This document shows positions 1 to 9,449 of a stretch of DNA of 36,818 bases, one piece after another. Under the pieces are notes generated by a model. It was not told the origin of the DNA and ran no database searches. It saw nothing but the letters and a program-made list of their open reading frames with translations. Origin of the DNA: Microcoleus sp. CAWBG506 (lineage in GTDB: Bacteria; Cyanobacteriota; Cyanobacteriia; Cyanobacteriales; Microcoleaceae); the NCBI GenBank assembly GCA_020883125.1, contig JAHREW010000011.1, positions 1 through 36,818 on the forward strand, given 5' to 3'. Within the stretch, counting starts at the first letter, position 1, and every line of letters begins with the position of its first letter. Position numbers and translations under genes: made by a program.

Positions 1-1
1 G

Positions 2-82
2 TTGTTAAACGCTGCGGTGGCGAAGATATTTGGCGGGTCACTGCCTGAGAAAATAGCTCGATGCCTGGGATTCTATTTTTAA
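2..82 (+). CDS. Possible 3' end of an unidentified gene
   Basis: One frame stays open from the window edge to a TAA at 80-82. Its 26 residues (ending ...EKIARCLGFYF) have a plausible protein composition. No family is recognised, and another frame is also open to position 48, so this could be chance. The sequence upstream of the window would decide. Confidence 0.25.
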   Translation: MLNAAVAKIFGGSLPEKIARCLGFYF

Positions 83-151
83 GATACAAAGCCTCTTTCT
101 GATATCCAGAATTGGGCTTTGTTGTTAGACATCTCCTAAAAAGACAGTTAA

Positions 152-172
152 GAACAGGCACGATGCCTGTTC
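152..172. repeat. Short palindrome GAACAGGCA-CGA-TGCCTGTTC
   Basis: This is a perfect 9-bp inverted repeat around a 3-nt centre. The same core (ACAGGCAAGATGCCTGTTC) occurs twice inside the DUF1156 methyltransferase gene at 25.9 kb, so it is a dispersed repeat of this genome and not a site private to this locus. Confidence 0.8.
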
Positions 173-278
173 AACATAAATTATGGGAGAGGTCTAATTC
201 AGTTTGATGATTTTATACCAAATCTGCGTTGATCACCGCCTCGATCGCCCTATTTGATCCTGGTTCCTCGAATCCGAG

Positions 279-392
279 TTAAGGTTTAAGTACAACCTTA
301 ATGCAGTTGTCTTTTTTGTTCTTGAAAGTCTCGTAAGCTTGCGGTGCTTCTGACAAGTTCATGCGGTGGGTAATTAGGGCTTCCTGAATATA
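279..392 (-). pseudogene. 3' remnant of a zinc-dependent alcohol dehydrogenase
   Basis: Read on the minus strand, this segment gives [19 protein letters not shown], continues through [15 protein letters not shown], and ends at a TAA (279-281). This closely matches the usual C-terminus of glutathione-dependent formaldehyde dehydrogenase-like, class III-type medium-chain dehydrogenases as I remember the family. Upstream of about 392 the frame no longer resembles that family, and the catalytic and NAD-binding domains are missing. It is therefore a 3' scrap of about 37 codons. The breakpoint is close to the start of a transposase remnant on the other strand, which suggests that insertion-sequence activity destroyed the gene. 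Confidence 0.7.
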
Positions 393-496
393 TCGATCGC
401 ACTTTACGTGGCCTGCGTTTCGATCGCGCGATCGAGAGTAAAGTGCAAGATAAACAGGTAAAATAGGTCAAAACCCGTGCATCACCACCTGCGATC

Positions 497-907
497 GTGT
501 ACAAAAAAGCTGAGCTTGCTACCCTCCCACCCTTAGACTTTGAACTAGCCAACGGGTCTAAATTGTCAGCCCTCAACCGTTGGGTAAAAATGGCCCAAAT
601 AATTCCGTGGGATGAATTTGAATCAGAATATGCGGCCAACTTCCCCGCAGACTCATAGTGCACCAGCCAAATCCTTTCGGATGGCATTGGGGGCATTAAT
701 TATTAAATAAAAACTGGGAATTAGCGACCCTTGAAACAGTCGAACAGATCCGTGAAAACCCGTATCTGCAATACTTTATCGGTCAATCAAGCTACAGCAA
801 TGAACTACCCTTTGACCCATCACTATTAGTACACTTTCGGCAACGAATCAGTCAGAACCTAATTAATAAAGTTAATGAACGCCTGGTCAAAAAAATGCGA
901 TCCCTCA
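497..907 (+). pseudogene. Degraded IS5/IS1182-like transposase, N-terminal part
   Basis: Fragments in different frames line up with the N-terminal region of a DUF772-type transposase. They run from VYKKAELATLPPLDFELANG to NRWVKMAQIIPWDEFESEYA, then after a frameshift APAKSFRMALGALIIK, a TAA, KLGISD, a further shift, and ETVEQIRENPYLQYFIGQSS to LVHFRQRISQNLINKVNERL. At least two frameshifts and one internal stop disable it. Homology stops at about 905, where the left end of an IS630 element begins, and does not resume beyond that element. The remnant was therefore already truncated, or was shortened by deletion after insertion. Confidence 0.7.
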
Positions 908-2030
908 TACCAATTTTATATGAAGTTGCATAGAATGAAGATACTGTTTAAAGGTCATTAGTATGGCACGTCAACTGATTCTGGCGATCGCAGAAAGTGC
1001 AGAGAGTTTGGAGCAACAACTAAAAAACAGCCGCACCGCCAGTCAGAAAGAACGGTTGCAAATGTTGTGGTGGCTGAAAACTGGACAAATCACTCAACAT
1101 AAAACCTTAGCCGAACGGCTTGGACGCCATGGTTCCACAGTCACTCGATGGCTGCAAAAGTATCGTCAAGGAGGGTTGTCAGAATTGTTAATAGTCAAGA
1201 GCGCACCGGGAAAATCACCCCACTTGAGTCCAGAGGCTAAGGCCGGATTACAAGAAAGACTAGAACAGCCACCAGGCTTCAAAAGTTACGGGGAAATCGT
1301 GGAGTGGCTCAATCAGACTTATCAACTGAACCTGACATACCCAACAGTATATCATTGGGTGCACTACCGGCTTAAAGCTAAATTAAAAGTGCCACGCCCC
1401 AAAAGCGCGAAGCAAGAACCCAATGCCGATCAGCGTTTTCAAAAAACATCGCCCCAGCTTTGTTGAGCTATCAACGCTTGTTCGGAAAGGGACAACGGCT
1501 ACGTTATCTATGTCAAGACGAGACTCGCTTGGGACTCAAAACAGAAACAGGGAAAGTAATTATGGCGTTTGGGGTGAAGCCGAGGGCACCGGTAATCTGG
1601 AAGCGTGACAATTTTTGGCTCTATGGTATAGTTGAACCGTTGACTGGCTGGCATTTTTGTCAAGAATACGATCGCCTCAATACTCAAAGATTTCAGGAGT
1701 TTATTGATGCCCTCTCACATCAACTGGGAGAGGACATTGCACTAATTCAACTTGACCAGGCGGGGGCTCATGTAACCAACGCTCTGCATTGGCCTGACAA
1801 TTTGATTCCCGTTTGTCAACCAGCTCATAGTCCGGAACTCAATCCCATTGAAAGGGTTTGGCAATTTATCAAACAACAATTCAAGGGATTCGTGTTTCTA
1901 ACACTGGTGGAATTGCGTGAACGACTGAATCAATTTCTGCAACAAATCACACCTGAAGAAATCCGTTCACTATCTTCTTACACTTTCATTCTGGAAGCTT
2001 TATTCTATGCAGCTTCATATTAAATTGGTA
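908..2030 (+). mobile_element. Complete IS630-family insertion sequence
   Basis: The terminal inverted repeats are 33 bp long with 30 matches (left 908-940, right 1998-2030). Both ends carry the TA dinucleotide expected from the TA target duplication of the IS630/Tc1-mariner group. The element is 1123 bp and contains only the two overlapping transposase frames. The near-identical ends suggest a fairly recent, possibly still mobile copy. It interrupts the end of a decayed transposase. Confidence 0.9.
963..2023 (+). CDS. IS630-family transposase, probably made by -1 frameshifting
   Basis: Two reading frames overlap. The first (963-1466, 167 codons) has the helix-turn-helix DNA-binding region (SQKERLQMLWWLKTGQ, GSTVTRWLQKYRQGG). 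The second (1460-2023, open upstream of its first ATG) has the DDE catalytic domain: D in CQDETRLGL, D in QLDQAGAH and E in SPELNPIERVW. The second frame lies at -1 relative to the first, and a run of six A's (TTTCAAAAAAC) near 1440 lies where the switch should happen. IS630 elements of cyanobacteria often use such programmed slippage. The fused product would be about 350 residues, normal for the family. The stop codon lies inside the right terminal repeat. A simple inactivating frameshift is the alternative. Confidence 0.85.
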
Positions 2031-2951
2031 TAACAGTATGTAAACAGGGCTAAATCACTTACGTTTAGGGGATTTGGATACTTTACAATCGTTTACATGG
2101 TTGCGTTTTACAGCGCCTACTTACTTAACGGCACCCTGCCGTTGCGAAAAGGTACAGGAAGCGGAAGAAGTGGCGCGATCTTCTCCTTTTGGATACACGT
2201 CGCAGAGGGCGTTCACCGTGTCTGCTTTGGCGCTAACGGAATACCAAAAGAGGCGATCGCCACTGCCACTGCTAAAAACAAATTTGCTAGTTTCATCTCG
2301 AAGAAATCCTAATTAATAAAGGGGGACAAAAAATATAATACCTGATATATAGCCTTTCTTAGTAACATGAGATAGGCTTCGGGCTGACGGGCTTCGGGCA
2401 TACCTCACAACGCTTTAGAACCGCTATAAACCAGTCCCCAATTTACACTTTTAGTTAGTTCAGATGGCAGCTTTTTTTGAGTCGATCGCACATGGGAGTC
2501 TTGCCTGATTAATAGTTGACAAACTCGCTCTGATTTGGGGCGAAGTTGGTTCAGATTCGATCGCCAAGGTAACGAAACCATCTACGGTGGGGTCAAAGGT
2601 GCATTAATGCTAGACGCAGAGGGACGCGGCTTGCTGTTCGGCAACGCGGGTTTTGAGTACATCAATGGAATCGGTTTGTGTTAAGTCCGAACAGTGGTAT
2701 TTATACTATCATTAACTTCGAGGTTGGTATCGATAAATTTATCTAGAGTGGTGCCTTGAGTTTGGCACAATTATAATTCAGTAAAACTGCTGATAACACC
2801 TGGCGGCGAGTTCCTACATTACTCGTCTTATTTCTTAGTCTGCATCGGCAGACTTCCTTTGACAAGAAGCAATTTCAATCGCCGAATGATTGATGAGGTA
2901 GCAAACTTGCGCTAAACTGATTAAAAATTAAATTTTATCATCGATCGCCCT
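2031..2951. other. Gene-poor stretch between the IS630 element and mutS
   Basis: No convincing intact gene is visible. Around 2090-2315 two overlapping frames stay open, but their residue make-up and the GC-rich, partly self-complementary sequence look like a cyanobacterial intergenic repeat, not coding DNA. A short coding-like remnant lies at 2523-2684. The final ~260 bp are AT-rich and probably hold the mutS promoter, but I cannot point to a specific -10/-35 pair with confidence. Confidence 0.6.
2523..2684 (+). pseudogene. Coding-like remnant of unknown family
   Basis: An open frame without an obvious start ends at TAA (2682-2684). It reads like a natural protein C-terminus rich in Gly and aromatics (SWFRFDRQGNETIYGGVKGA, then LMLDAEGRGLLFGNAGFEY). 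A stop lies just upstream of the frame and no ribosome-binding site is seen. I do not recognise the family. It could be the tail of a lost gene, or chance. Confidence 0.3.
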
Positions 2952-5579
2952 ATGCCTTACACTGCATCTACCCCAACAGACCCCAATCAAGCAAATATTC
3001 GTAATGCCGACTACCGCTTACTAGAGCGTAATAAGCTGACACCGATGATGCAGCGGTATGTGGAAGTCAAAGAACAATATCCCCACGCACTTTTATTATT
3101 TCGAGTCGGAGATTTTTTTGAGTGCTTTTTCCAAGATGCAGTGACGATTTCGCGGGAATTAGAGCTGGTTTGTACTAGCAAAGAAAGCGGCAAGGAAATT
3201 GGACGGGTGCCGATGACAGGAGTGCCACACCATGCACTCGATCGCTACACTTCAATGTTAGTAGAAAAAGGCTATGCTGTAGTAGTTTGTGACCAAGTAG
3301 AAGATGCAGCGATCGCAGCTAGAGAAGGCCGTCAAGTCAAGCGCGAAATTACCCGAATTCTGACTCCCGGAACTTTGACTGATGACGGAATGCTCAAACC
3401 CAGACAAAATAACTTTTTAGCAGCAATCGTTATAGCTGGAACCCATTGGGGATTGGCTTATACAGATATTTCAACGGGAGAATTTGTCACTACACAAGCA
3501 GATAGTTTAGAACAATTAAATCTAGAATTATTGCGTTTGCAACCGTCGGAAGTGCTAGTACCAACTAATGCTCCCGATTTGGTGACTATGTTGAGACCAG
3601 GAGAAAAATCCGATGGTTTGCCAGAGTGTTTACCGAGTTCGTTTTGCTATTCTTTGCGATCGCAAATTCCCTTTACTTTGGGAGAGGCAAAACAGAGAAT
3701 CCTGCAAAAGTTCAAAGTGCGATCGCTCGAAGGTATGGGGTGCGGACACCTTGCCCTAGCAGTACGCGCCGCCGGGGGTTTGCTGCAATATCTCGAAGAA
3801 ACTCAAAAAGGAAATGCAGTTCCTTTGCAAGTATTACACACTTACACCATCACGGATTTTCTCACACTAGACTATCAAACCCGTCGCAATCTGGAAATTA
3901 CTCAAACTGTGAGAGATGGGGTGTTTCATGGTTCTTTGCTGTGGGCGATAGACAAAACTAGCACTGCAATGGGAGGTCGGGCTTTGCGGCGGTGGGTGCT
4001 GCAACCTTTACTGAATATTAAAGGCATTTGCGCGCGACATGACACAATTCAAGAATTAGTAGAAGATAACTACCTGCGCCAAGATTTGCAGCAGTTATTA
4101 CGCCAAATTTACGACATAGAAAGACTGGCTGGTCGCGCGGGTTCTGGAACAGCTAGTCCGCGAGATTTAGTCGCTTTAGCTGATTCTTTAGGAAAACTGC
4201 CGGAGTTAGCTGCGATCGCAGCTCAAGGTCGATCGCCATATCTGAAATCACTGCAAAATGTACCGCCAATTTTAGCAGAACTAGCAACTAAAATTCACGC
4301 TCATTTAGTAGACGAGCCGCCGATTCATTTAAAAGAAGGAGGGTTGATTCGTTCTGGCATTAATTCCCTACTAGATGAAATGCGAGAAACTGCATCAGCA
4401 GATCAGGAGTGGATTGCTCATTTAGAGGCAAATGAAAGAAAACGCACCGGAATTTCTAATTTAAAAGTAGGTTACAATAAAGCTTTCGGGTATTATATCA
4501 GCATTACAAAATCGAAAGTAGACCAAGTACCAAATGACTACACGCGCAAACAAACTCTCACTAATGAAGAACGCTACAGCACAGAAGAATTAAAACAAAG
4601 AGAAGTACGAATTCTGACAGCGCGGGAAGATTTAAATCAACTAGAATATGATATTTTTGCTCAAGTGCGCGCCGGGGTAGGAGAACACGCTGAAATTATT
4701 CGCAATGTTTCCCGCGCCGTGGCCGCGGCAGATGTTTTGTGCGGTTTGGCAGAAGTAGCTGTTTATCAGAATTACTGTCGCCCAACGATGGTTGAAAGTC
4801 GGGAAATTAAAATTATTGAAGGTTGTCATCCGGTGGTCGAAAAGTCTTTACCTCCGGGCTTTTTTGTACCTAATTCGGCTTTTTTGGGTCGGGAAGCATC
4901 GCTAAATCGACCAGATTTAATTATTTTAACTGGGCCGAATGCTAGTGGCAAAAGTTGTTATTTGCGGCAGGTGGGTTTGATTCAGTTGATGGCGCAAATG
5001 GGGAGTTTTGTGCCGGCAAAGGCTGCTACTTTGGGAATTTGCGATCGCATTTTTACCCGAGTCGGTGCAGTGGATGATTTGGCAACAGGTCAGTCTACGT
5101 TTATGGTAGAAATGAATGAAACGGCAAATATTCTCAACCACGCGACGCCGAAATCATTGGTTTTGTTAGATGAAATTGGCAGGGGAACGGCGACGTTTGA
5201 CGGACTTTCGATTGCTTGGTCTGTGGCGGAATATTTAGCAAGCGAGATTCGATCTAGAACAATTTTTGCAACGCACTATCACGAATTGAATGAGTTAGCT
5301 TCTATTTTAAATAATGTAGCAAATTATCAAGTTACGGTCAAGGAATTGCCAGATCAAATCGTATTTTTGCACCAAGTTCAGCCTGGAGGCGCTGATAAGT
5401 CTTATGGGATTGAAGCGGGGAGATTAGCTGGTTTACCAACCTCGGTAATTGAGAGAGCAAGACAGGTGATGAAGCAGATTGAGAAACATAGTAAAATTGC
5501 GATCGGACTGCGGAAAGGTGTTAGGAAAGATGGCAAAAAAGAGTCGGATGGGCAACAGTTGGATATTTTTGAGGATTGA
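2952..5579 (+). CDS. mutS: DNA mismatch repair protein MutS
   Basis: This is the mismatch-recognition ATPase of post-replicative repair and starts repair together with MutL. The 875-residue product has the length typical of MutS1. The mismatch-wedging Phe-X-Glu motif is at about residues 55-57 (GDFFE). The connector, core and clamp domains follow. The C-terminal ATPase has a Walker A at about 661-668 (GPNASGKS), the signature [14 protein letters not shown], and a Walker B at about 737-741 (VLLDEIGRG). The ATG follows directly on a GATCGCCC motif; no strong Shine-Dalgarno is present, which is common in cyanobacteria. It appears to be transcribed alone: its left neighbour is debris, and a 15-bp perfect hairpin follows it. 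Confidence 0.97.
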   Translation: MPYTASTPTDPNQANIRNADYRLLERNKLTPMMQRYVEVKEQYPHALLLFRVGDFFECFFQDAVTISRELELVCTSKESGKEIGRVPMTGVPHHALDRYTSMLVEKGYAVVVCDQVEDAAIAAREGRQVKREITRILTPGTLTDDGMLKPRQNNFLAAIVIAGTHWGLAYTDISTGEFVTTQADSLEQLNLELLRLQPSEVLVPTNAPDLVTMLRPGEKSDGLPECLPSSFCYSLRSQIPFTLGEAKQRILQKFKVRSLEGMGCGHLALAVRAAGGLLQYLEETQKGNAVPLQVLHTYTITDFLTLDYQTRRNLEITQTVRDGVFHGSLLWAIDKTSTAMGGRALRRWVLQPLLNIKGICARHDTIQELVEDNYLRQDLQQLLRQIYDIERLAGRAGSGTASPRDLVALADSLGKLPELAAIAAQGRSPYLKSLQNVPPILAELATKIHAHLVDEPPIHLKEGGLIRSGINSLLDEMRETASADQEWIAHLEANERKRTGISNLKVGYNKAFGYYISITKSKVDQVPNDYTRKQTLTNEERYSTEELKQREVRILTAREDLNQLEYDIFAQVRAGVGEHAEIIRNVSRAVAAADVLCGLAEVAVYQNYCRPTMVESREIKIIEGCHPVVEKSLPPGFFVPNSAFLGREASLNRPDLIILTGPNASGKSCYLRQVGLIQLMAQMGSFVPAKAATLGICDRIFTRVGAVDDLATGQSTFMVEMNETANILNHATPKSLVLLDEIGRGTATFDGLSIAWSVAEYLASEIRSRTIFATHYHELNELASILNNVANYQVTVKELPDQIVFLHQVQPGGADKSYGIEAGRLAGLPTSVIERARQVMKQIEKHSKIAIGLRKGVRKDGKKESDGQQLDIFED

Positions 5580-5625
5580 AATAATCGAATTGCGCTCCGA
5601 ATCCAAGACTTAGCTATCAACTCTA

Positions 5626-5663
5626 TTTTAAGGTCAGTAATCTGGGCATTACTGACCTTAAAA
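5626..5663. repeat. Perfect 15-bp inverted repeat downstream of mutS
   Basis: The arms TTTTAAGGTCAGTAA (5626-5640) and TTACTGACCTTAAAA (5649-5663) pair perfectly around an 8-nt loop. The hairpin may end mutS transcription. However, the T tract lies at the 5' side of the stem for plus-strand transcripts, so it is not a textbook intrinsic terminator. A dyad operator or a small transposed repeat is possible. Confidence 0.65.
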
Positions 5664-5720
5664 TGACGAAACTGTGATCCTCTTTTTGAAGATATCAAAA
5701 GCTTTAAATAGGAGGATGAG

Positions 5721-6287
5721 ATGCAAGGCAAAAGATTTATCCGAACTCTTCGCTTAAAAAACTTTGCTCATGTTTTGAACAATTTAGAATACCAAGGTAT
5801 TAAACCTTTGCTAATCGAGCAGTTGCAAAAGTTTTACGAAGCCGTAGGTGAAATCATAACTAAAATAGAAGGTAGTACAATACAAACATTTATCAGGGAT
5901 AAAAAATTCAATAGATCAATTCCTGCTACCCGTTTATCCGATGGTACGCTTCGTTATTTGTGCTTGCTGACTTTGCTGTGCCACCCAAGTCCACCGCCCC
6001 TGATTTGTATTGAAGAACCAGAATTAGGGTTGCATCCAGATATCTTATCTACCGTTGCTGAATTGCTAATTGCAGCATCTACAAGAACTCAAATAATTGT
6101 TACTACTCATTCGGATGCTTTGGTTTCTGGTTTGAGTGAAGTTCCCGAATCAGTCTTAGTTTGCGAACAGAATAACACAGGCAGTCACCTGCGCCGTCTA
6201 GAGCCTCAGCAACTTAAAAAGTGGCTGGAAAAGTACACTCTAGGAGATTTGTGGCGGATGGGACACATCGGAGGAAACCGATGGTAA
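5721..6287 (+). pseudogene. Truncated AAA/OLD-like ATPase lacking Walker A
   Basis: The 188-codon frame has a strong ribosome-binding site (AGGAGG, about 10 nt upstream of the ATG). Its C-terminal half is a clear SMC/RecF/OLD-type ATPase: the signature RLSDGTLRYL, Walker B with its following acid ICIEEPELGLHPD, and the switch His in QIIVTTHSDALVSG. It begins with a typical N-terminus (TLRLKNF), but this is joined straight to mid-protein sequence. The Walker A (GxxxxGKS) and surrounding ~150 residues are missing, so an internal deletion has probably removed ATP binding. It overlaps the following DUF4276-like frame by 7 bp. Such ATPase/DUF4276 pairs are recurrent accessory modules, probably defensive. 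This copy looks dead. Confidence 0.75.
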
Positions 6288-7000
6288 GGGAGATTCGTAT
6301 TTATATTGAAGGTATTGGAGAGGAAAGTGAAGATGAAACTAAAATAGAAAATACAGCTCAAAAACGTCCAGGATTTAGGAGTAAAATCCCGGCTGGAAAA
6401 GAAGCAACAGCGGGACTCCGAGCTGGTTTTATTCATGTCTTCAAATAACTCTATGAATTCGCAGATAGCAAAGGCATTAAAATTCTGTCAATCCCGTCTG
6501 GTTCTCGTCGCGATGCTTGCGAAGATTTCCTAATCAGTATGGAATCTTATCCAGAGGCTTTTAATGTTTTGCTTGTTGATTCAGAATCTCTTGTTTCTGA
6601 AACTCACACACCTTGGGAGCATTTAAGGATCAGGAAAGAAGACCTACCTTGGATTTTGGCGACCCAAGGGCTTGATGATGCCTGTTGCCACTTAATTGTA
6701 CAAACTATGGAGGCTTAGTTTATTGCTGATATTGATGCTTTAAACAAGTTTTATAATGGAGGATTTAAAGAAGATTATCTTTACAAAAGGCTGGAAAATC
6801 AAAGTTTGGAGAAAGTTTCCAAATACAACTTGAGTAAGTGGCTGACATCAGCCACTAATAAAACATCTAAAGGTAAATATCACAAAACACGACACGCTCC
6901 TAAACAGTTAGAACTTTTAGATGTTGACAAAGTACGCAGGGCTTCTCCTAGTTGCGCTCGCTTTTTTATAACCCTTACCAAAATCATAGAAATGACATAA
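6281..7000 (+). pseudogene. DUF4276-family gene with two internal stop codons
   Basis: Starting at the ATG at 6281, one frame continues for 239 codons with protein-like sequence (VREIRIYIEGIGEESEDETK, IKILSIPSGSRRDACEDF, FNVLLVDSESLV, THTPWEHL, KTRHAPKQLELLD). It is broken by TAA at 6446-6448 and TAG at 6716-6718, with no frameshift. The IYIEG start, the LLVDSE strand and the DDACCHLIVQTMEAW-like region (the Trp codon is now the TAG) fit the DUF4276 family, which is usually encoded directly after an AAA ATPase, as here. The partner ATPase is also damaged, so the two-gene module appears to be decaying. The DUF4276 call is from memory of the family pattern. Confidence 0.7.
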
Positions 7001-7026
7001 ATACATTGCGTGTATATAAGCCCTAT

Positions 7027-7737
7027 TTACTTGCCATTTTGTAACTTTTTTACCTCTTTGTGTACGCTCATGCCAATCTCCAAAGCCTCATTCAACAATC
7101 TCCCGTATTCAGTTGATCGATCGCTAACATCCATCGCCATCAAAGCAGCCAAATTACTTTCAATATTAGCAAATAATTCGTAACGACGACCAATAAACTC
7201 CTGATTTTCCCGGAGAATTCTTTCTGTTTTTAAAGCACAAACTAAACTTTTCCTAGTAACGTTTAATGCTTCAATTGCATCCTCTCGATTTATCAAATTG
7301 GCTTGGAGATTGCCAACGGCTATTAAGCGATCAATAATATCGAGAGCCTTAATCACCTCATGATACTTGTCAACTTCATCCAGCAAACCAGCCAAAGTTG
7401 CTAGAGGCTTTGCCTTTACCCATCTATACAAATTCCAAGCTACAGCAATGGCTACGGACAAGCCCAAAGTTAGTTGTAAAACCAAAACAAATATCTGAGC
7501 ATCGCTAAAGGAACCAGCTTTATGTTGAGTAGCGACTAAAGCAACAGGGAGGGAAACCACTAAGGTTACGCAAAATATCAGCAACTCATTTAACAGCATA
7601 GAAAATAGCTTTCTGCTGTCTCCGAAAGCACCATGTCTGTAAAAATTACCTGCAAAACCGTCACCCAAAGCTATGCCGCTCAATTCCTCTAACTCCGTTT
7701 CAGGAATTAGTAATTCATCTAAGTCCGATTGTATCAC
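7027..7737 (-). CDS. Membrane protein with two TM helices and a helical C-terminus
   Basis: I do not recognise the family. The 236-residue product has an acidic N-terminus (DLDELLIPETELEEL), two hydrophobic helices at about 47-69 and 83-105, and a long charged, probably helical cytoplasmic tail of about 125 residues with no obvious catalytic motif. It lies 29 bp downstream of another membrane-protein gene on the same strand, so the two are likely co-transcribed. The architecture of two helices plus a helical tail is loosely like SLATT-type or signalling membrane proteins, but I have no motif to support that. The ATG follows AAGGAGA-like sequence (…TAAGGAGATTTGAAATAGTG…), which supports the start region. 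Confidence 0.7.
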   Translation of the reverse strand: MIQSDLDELLIPETELEELSGIALGDGFAGNFYRHGAFGDSRKLFSMLLNELLIFCVTLVVSLPVALVATQHKAGSFSDAQIFVLVLQLTLGLSVAIAVAWNLYRWVKAKPLATLAGLLDEVDKYHEVIKALDIIDRLIAVGNLQANLINREDAIEALNVTRKSLVCALKTERILRENQEFIGRRYELFANIESNLAALMAMDVSDRSTEYGRLLNEALEIGMSVHKEVKKLQNGK

Positions 7738-7766
7738 TATTTCAAATCTCCTTAATTTAGCATTAA

Positions 7767-8444
7767 TTAAAACCCTCCTATAGACCTAATTGAATCCCAG
7801 AGACTCATATAAAAATTGCTTTCTCGGCTTCGGAATAGTTGAAATGCCATTCCATGCGACCCAAAAAAAGGTCTGAGAGTCCATCCCAACTGACTCCCAA
7901 CAAAGGCATAAAGTCCCAACCAGAAGCGCAAAATATTTAGGCGGATATCCTTGCCTTCAGCATCTTGTTCGGAAAGGAAGTGCATTCCTTGATAAAAAAA
8001 ACTAATTCCTAAAAATCCTGTAATTGCCATAATGGCAACATTCAACAACAGGAAAAAATTGTAATTGTTACTACTCAGTAAAAAAAATAGACTTACAGGT
8101 GCAAATCCAAACATCAAGATGCTAATCATCGACATTGCTGTCATTAACAATGCCAAATACTGTTCAAAAGTTTGTTTTGAACCAAACATGACATTGAAAA
8201 AGTAGAGTGTAGGAAAACAAATAATCAGTGTCAGTAAGTAAAGTGCTGGTAGCTTAATTGCTGACACTAGACATTGCATCCACGTACTAGATGCACCTAA
8301 AATTGCTCCATAAATCGAAAAAAATACTGTACTAGAAATCAACAGCCCGAAAATTTTAGATTTGAGCTTGACACCTTCGCGGATTTCTTCGAGAAACTGT
8401 TGCCGTTCCCGCAGCAAATACATTACTACTGAAAAATATTTCAC
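7767..8444 (-). CDS. Polytopic membrane protein of unknown function
   Basis: The product has 225 residues and about five or six predicted transmembrane helices (around 30-50, 65-90, 98-120, 125-150 and 170-190). It has a charged amphipathic N-terminus (LLRERQQFLEEIREGVKLKS) and a short aromatic C-terminal tail. The layout resembles the Yip1-like and 'actin-binding WH2' annotated membrane proteins of cyanobacteria, but that is a resemblance in architecture only. The ATG is preceded by AGGAGAAACC on the minus strand, a good ribosome-binding site. It is the first gene of a probable two-gene unit with the gene at 7027-7737. Confidence 0.7.
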   Translation of the reverse strand: MKYFSVVMYLLRERQQFLEEIREGVKLKSKIFGLLISSTVFFSIYGAILGASSTWMQCLVSAIKLPALYLLTLIICFPTLYFFNVMFGSKQTFEQYLALLMTAMSMISILMFGFAPVSLFFLLSSNNYNFFLLLNVAIMAITGFLGISFFYQGMHFLSEQDAEGKDIRLNILRFWLGLYAFVGSQLGWTLRPFFGSHGMAFQLFRSRESNFYMSLWDSIRSIGGF

Positions 8445-9104
8445 GGTTTCTCCTGTTGACTGATGTTACTCCGAATCGGTTATAACTCAAGTTGATTTAG
8501 ATGTGCAAGAGCTTGTCAGATTTATCTCGTGTCAAGGGAGAAGGGTGAAGGGAGAGCTAAAATTATCCCCCTGTGGAAATATCTAGCGACAGGTGCGATA
8601 TTTGATGTGATAAACCAAACCACGGTGAGCCAGATCAAAGGAGTCAACGGTGGCCGTACCAGCACCACTGGCAGTCTGTCAACTTAAAATCAAATGTTGC
8701 TAAATAATAATCAAAAATCCTCTAGTATTAAAGCCAGACTAATTAATTGACGAGCTTGTTTTTTTGCTTGTGCATATTTTATGACTGGTTAAAAAATGAT
8801 TATCTGCTGTATACACAAATACATTCATTTAACTATCAGTAGATTAACATAAGTCTTGGTTTGATAATATTTGAGAACCTAAATAGTCATCATCAAACAT
8901 CAGCTAAAACCTATGGTAGGCAGAGATTGCAGGAAGTTTTAAAGTTAGATTCGTAAATTGCATTCTCCGGATGTATTTACTGCATTTTGCGATCAAATTA
9001 TATGTATTTAATAGAAGTAATTCCTGCAATTAGTTAATAGAATAGAGATAAGATCCTAACCGTTGACGATCGACTACTAACATTTTCTGGACGAGGAAAA
9101 AAAC
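8445..9104. other. AT-rich intergenic stretch
   Basis: No convincing gene is seen. A short frame ending at TAA 8685-8687 (…SQIKGVNGGRTSTTGSLST) is coding-like for about 45 codons but lacks a start and a recognisable family. The rest, especially 8690-9060, is very AT-rich and probably contains the divergent promoters for the membrane-protein pair on the left and the 48-residue ORF on the right. Confidence 0.5.
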
Positions 9105-9251
9105 ATGGATACTACCGTAGAAAAAAAAGCCCCACCTCACCTTGTTGAGCAAGTTAAAATTAAAACCACAAACAGTTTAGAGTTTGAGCTTTGGGCTAAA
9201 GCGGTCAAACGCCAGATGATTGCAGCACTCTCTAAAAAGAACGAAAGCTAA
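9105..9251 (+). CDS. Small hypothetical protein, 48 residues
   Basis: A short frame has ATG at 9105, a purine-rich ribosome-binding site (GACGAGGAAAAAAAC) just upstream and TAA at 9249-9251. The product is charged and probably helical (MDTTVEKKAPPHLVEQVKIK… AKAVKRQMIAALSKKNES) with no signal peptide, membrane helix or cysteine. No family is recognised. The good spacing from the ribosome-binding site and the even codon use argue for a real gene. A homology search among filamentous cyanobacteria would decide. Confidence 0.5.
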   Translation: MDTTVEKKAPPHLVEQVKIKTTNSLEFELWAKAVKRQMIAALSKKNES

Positions 9252-9339
9252 GAGTTCAAGGGTTTGTGTGTGCGAGTTTTGTAAATTGAGTAAAAAAAAT
9301 AGTTGTTTGTGTTGTTGTCCCAGAAGGGAAGGGGAAAGT

Positions 9340-9431
9340 GGAAGAGTGGAAGAGTGGAAGAGGGGGAGAATTGATACTTCTGGCTTCTGGCTTCTGGCTT
9401 CTGGCTTCCGCCTTCTACCTTCTGCTTTCTG
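9340..9431. repeat. Simple repeats (GAAGAGTGGAAGAG and CTTCTGG units)
   Basis: A purine tract of GGAAGAGT units (about 9340-9362) is followed by a pyrimidine tract of 7-bp CTTCTGG units that degenerates into CTTCCGCCTTCTACC (about 9378-9431). Similar CTTCTTCC-type tracts occur at about 13.7 kb and 29.9 kb, and the complementary GAAGGAA tract occurs at 33.6 kb. They are common intergenic filler in this kind of genome. Confidence 0.8.
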
Positions 9432-9449
9432 TATGCTATTTTTGATTGC

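Noticed and set aside
298..696. 132-codon minus-strand open frame
   Set aside because: Its first part is antisense to a transposase remnant, and its end is the wrong frame of the dehydrogenase tail, which reads correctly in the neighbouring frame. It is not a gene.
2074..2316. Two overlapping open frames of 71-80 codons after the IS630 element
   Set aside because: Both cover the same GC-rich, partly self-complementary DNA, have no family resemblance or ribosome-binding site, and look like translated intergenic repeat.
6446..6718. Stop codons in the DUF4276 frame as programmed read-through
   Set aside because: Two different stops (TAA, TAG) in a gene whose partner ATPase is also damaged are better explained by decay. 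No recoding signal is seen.
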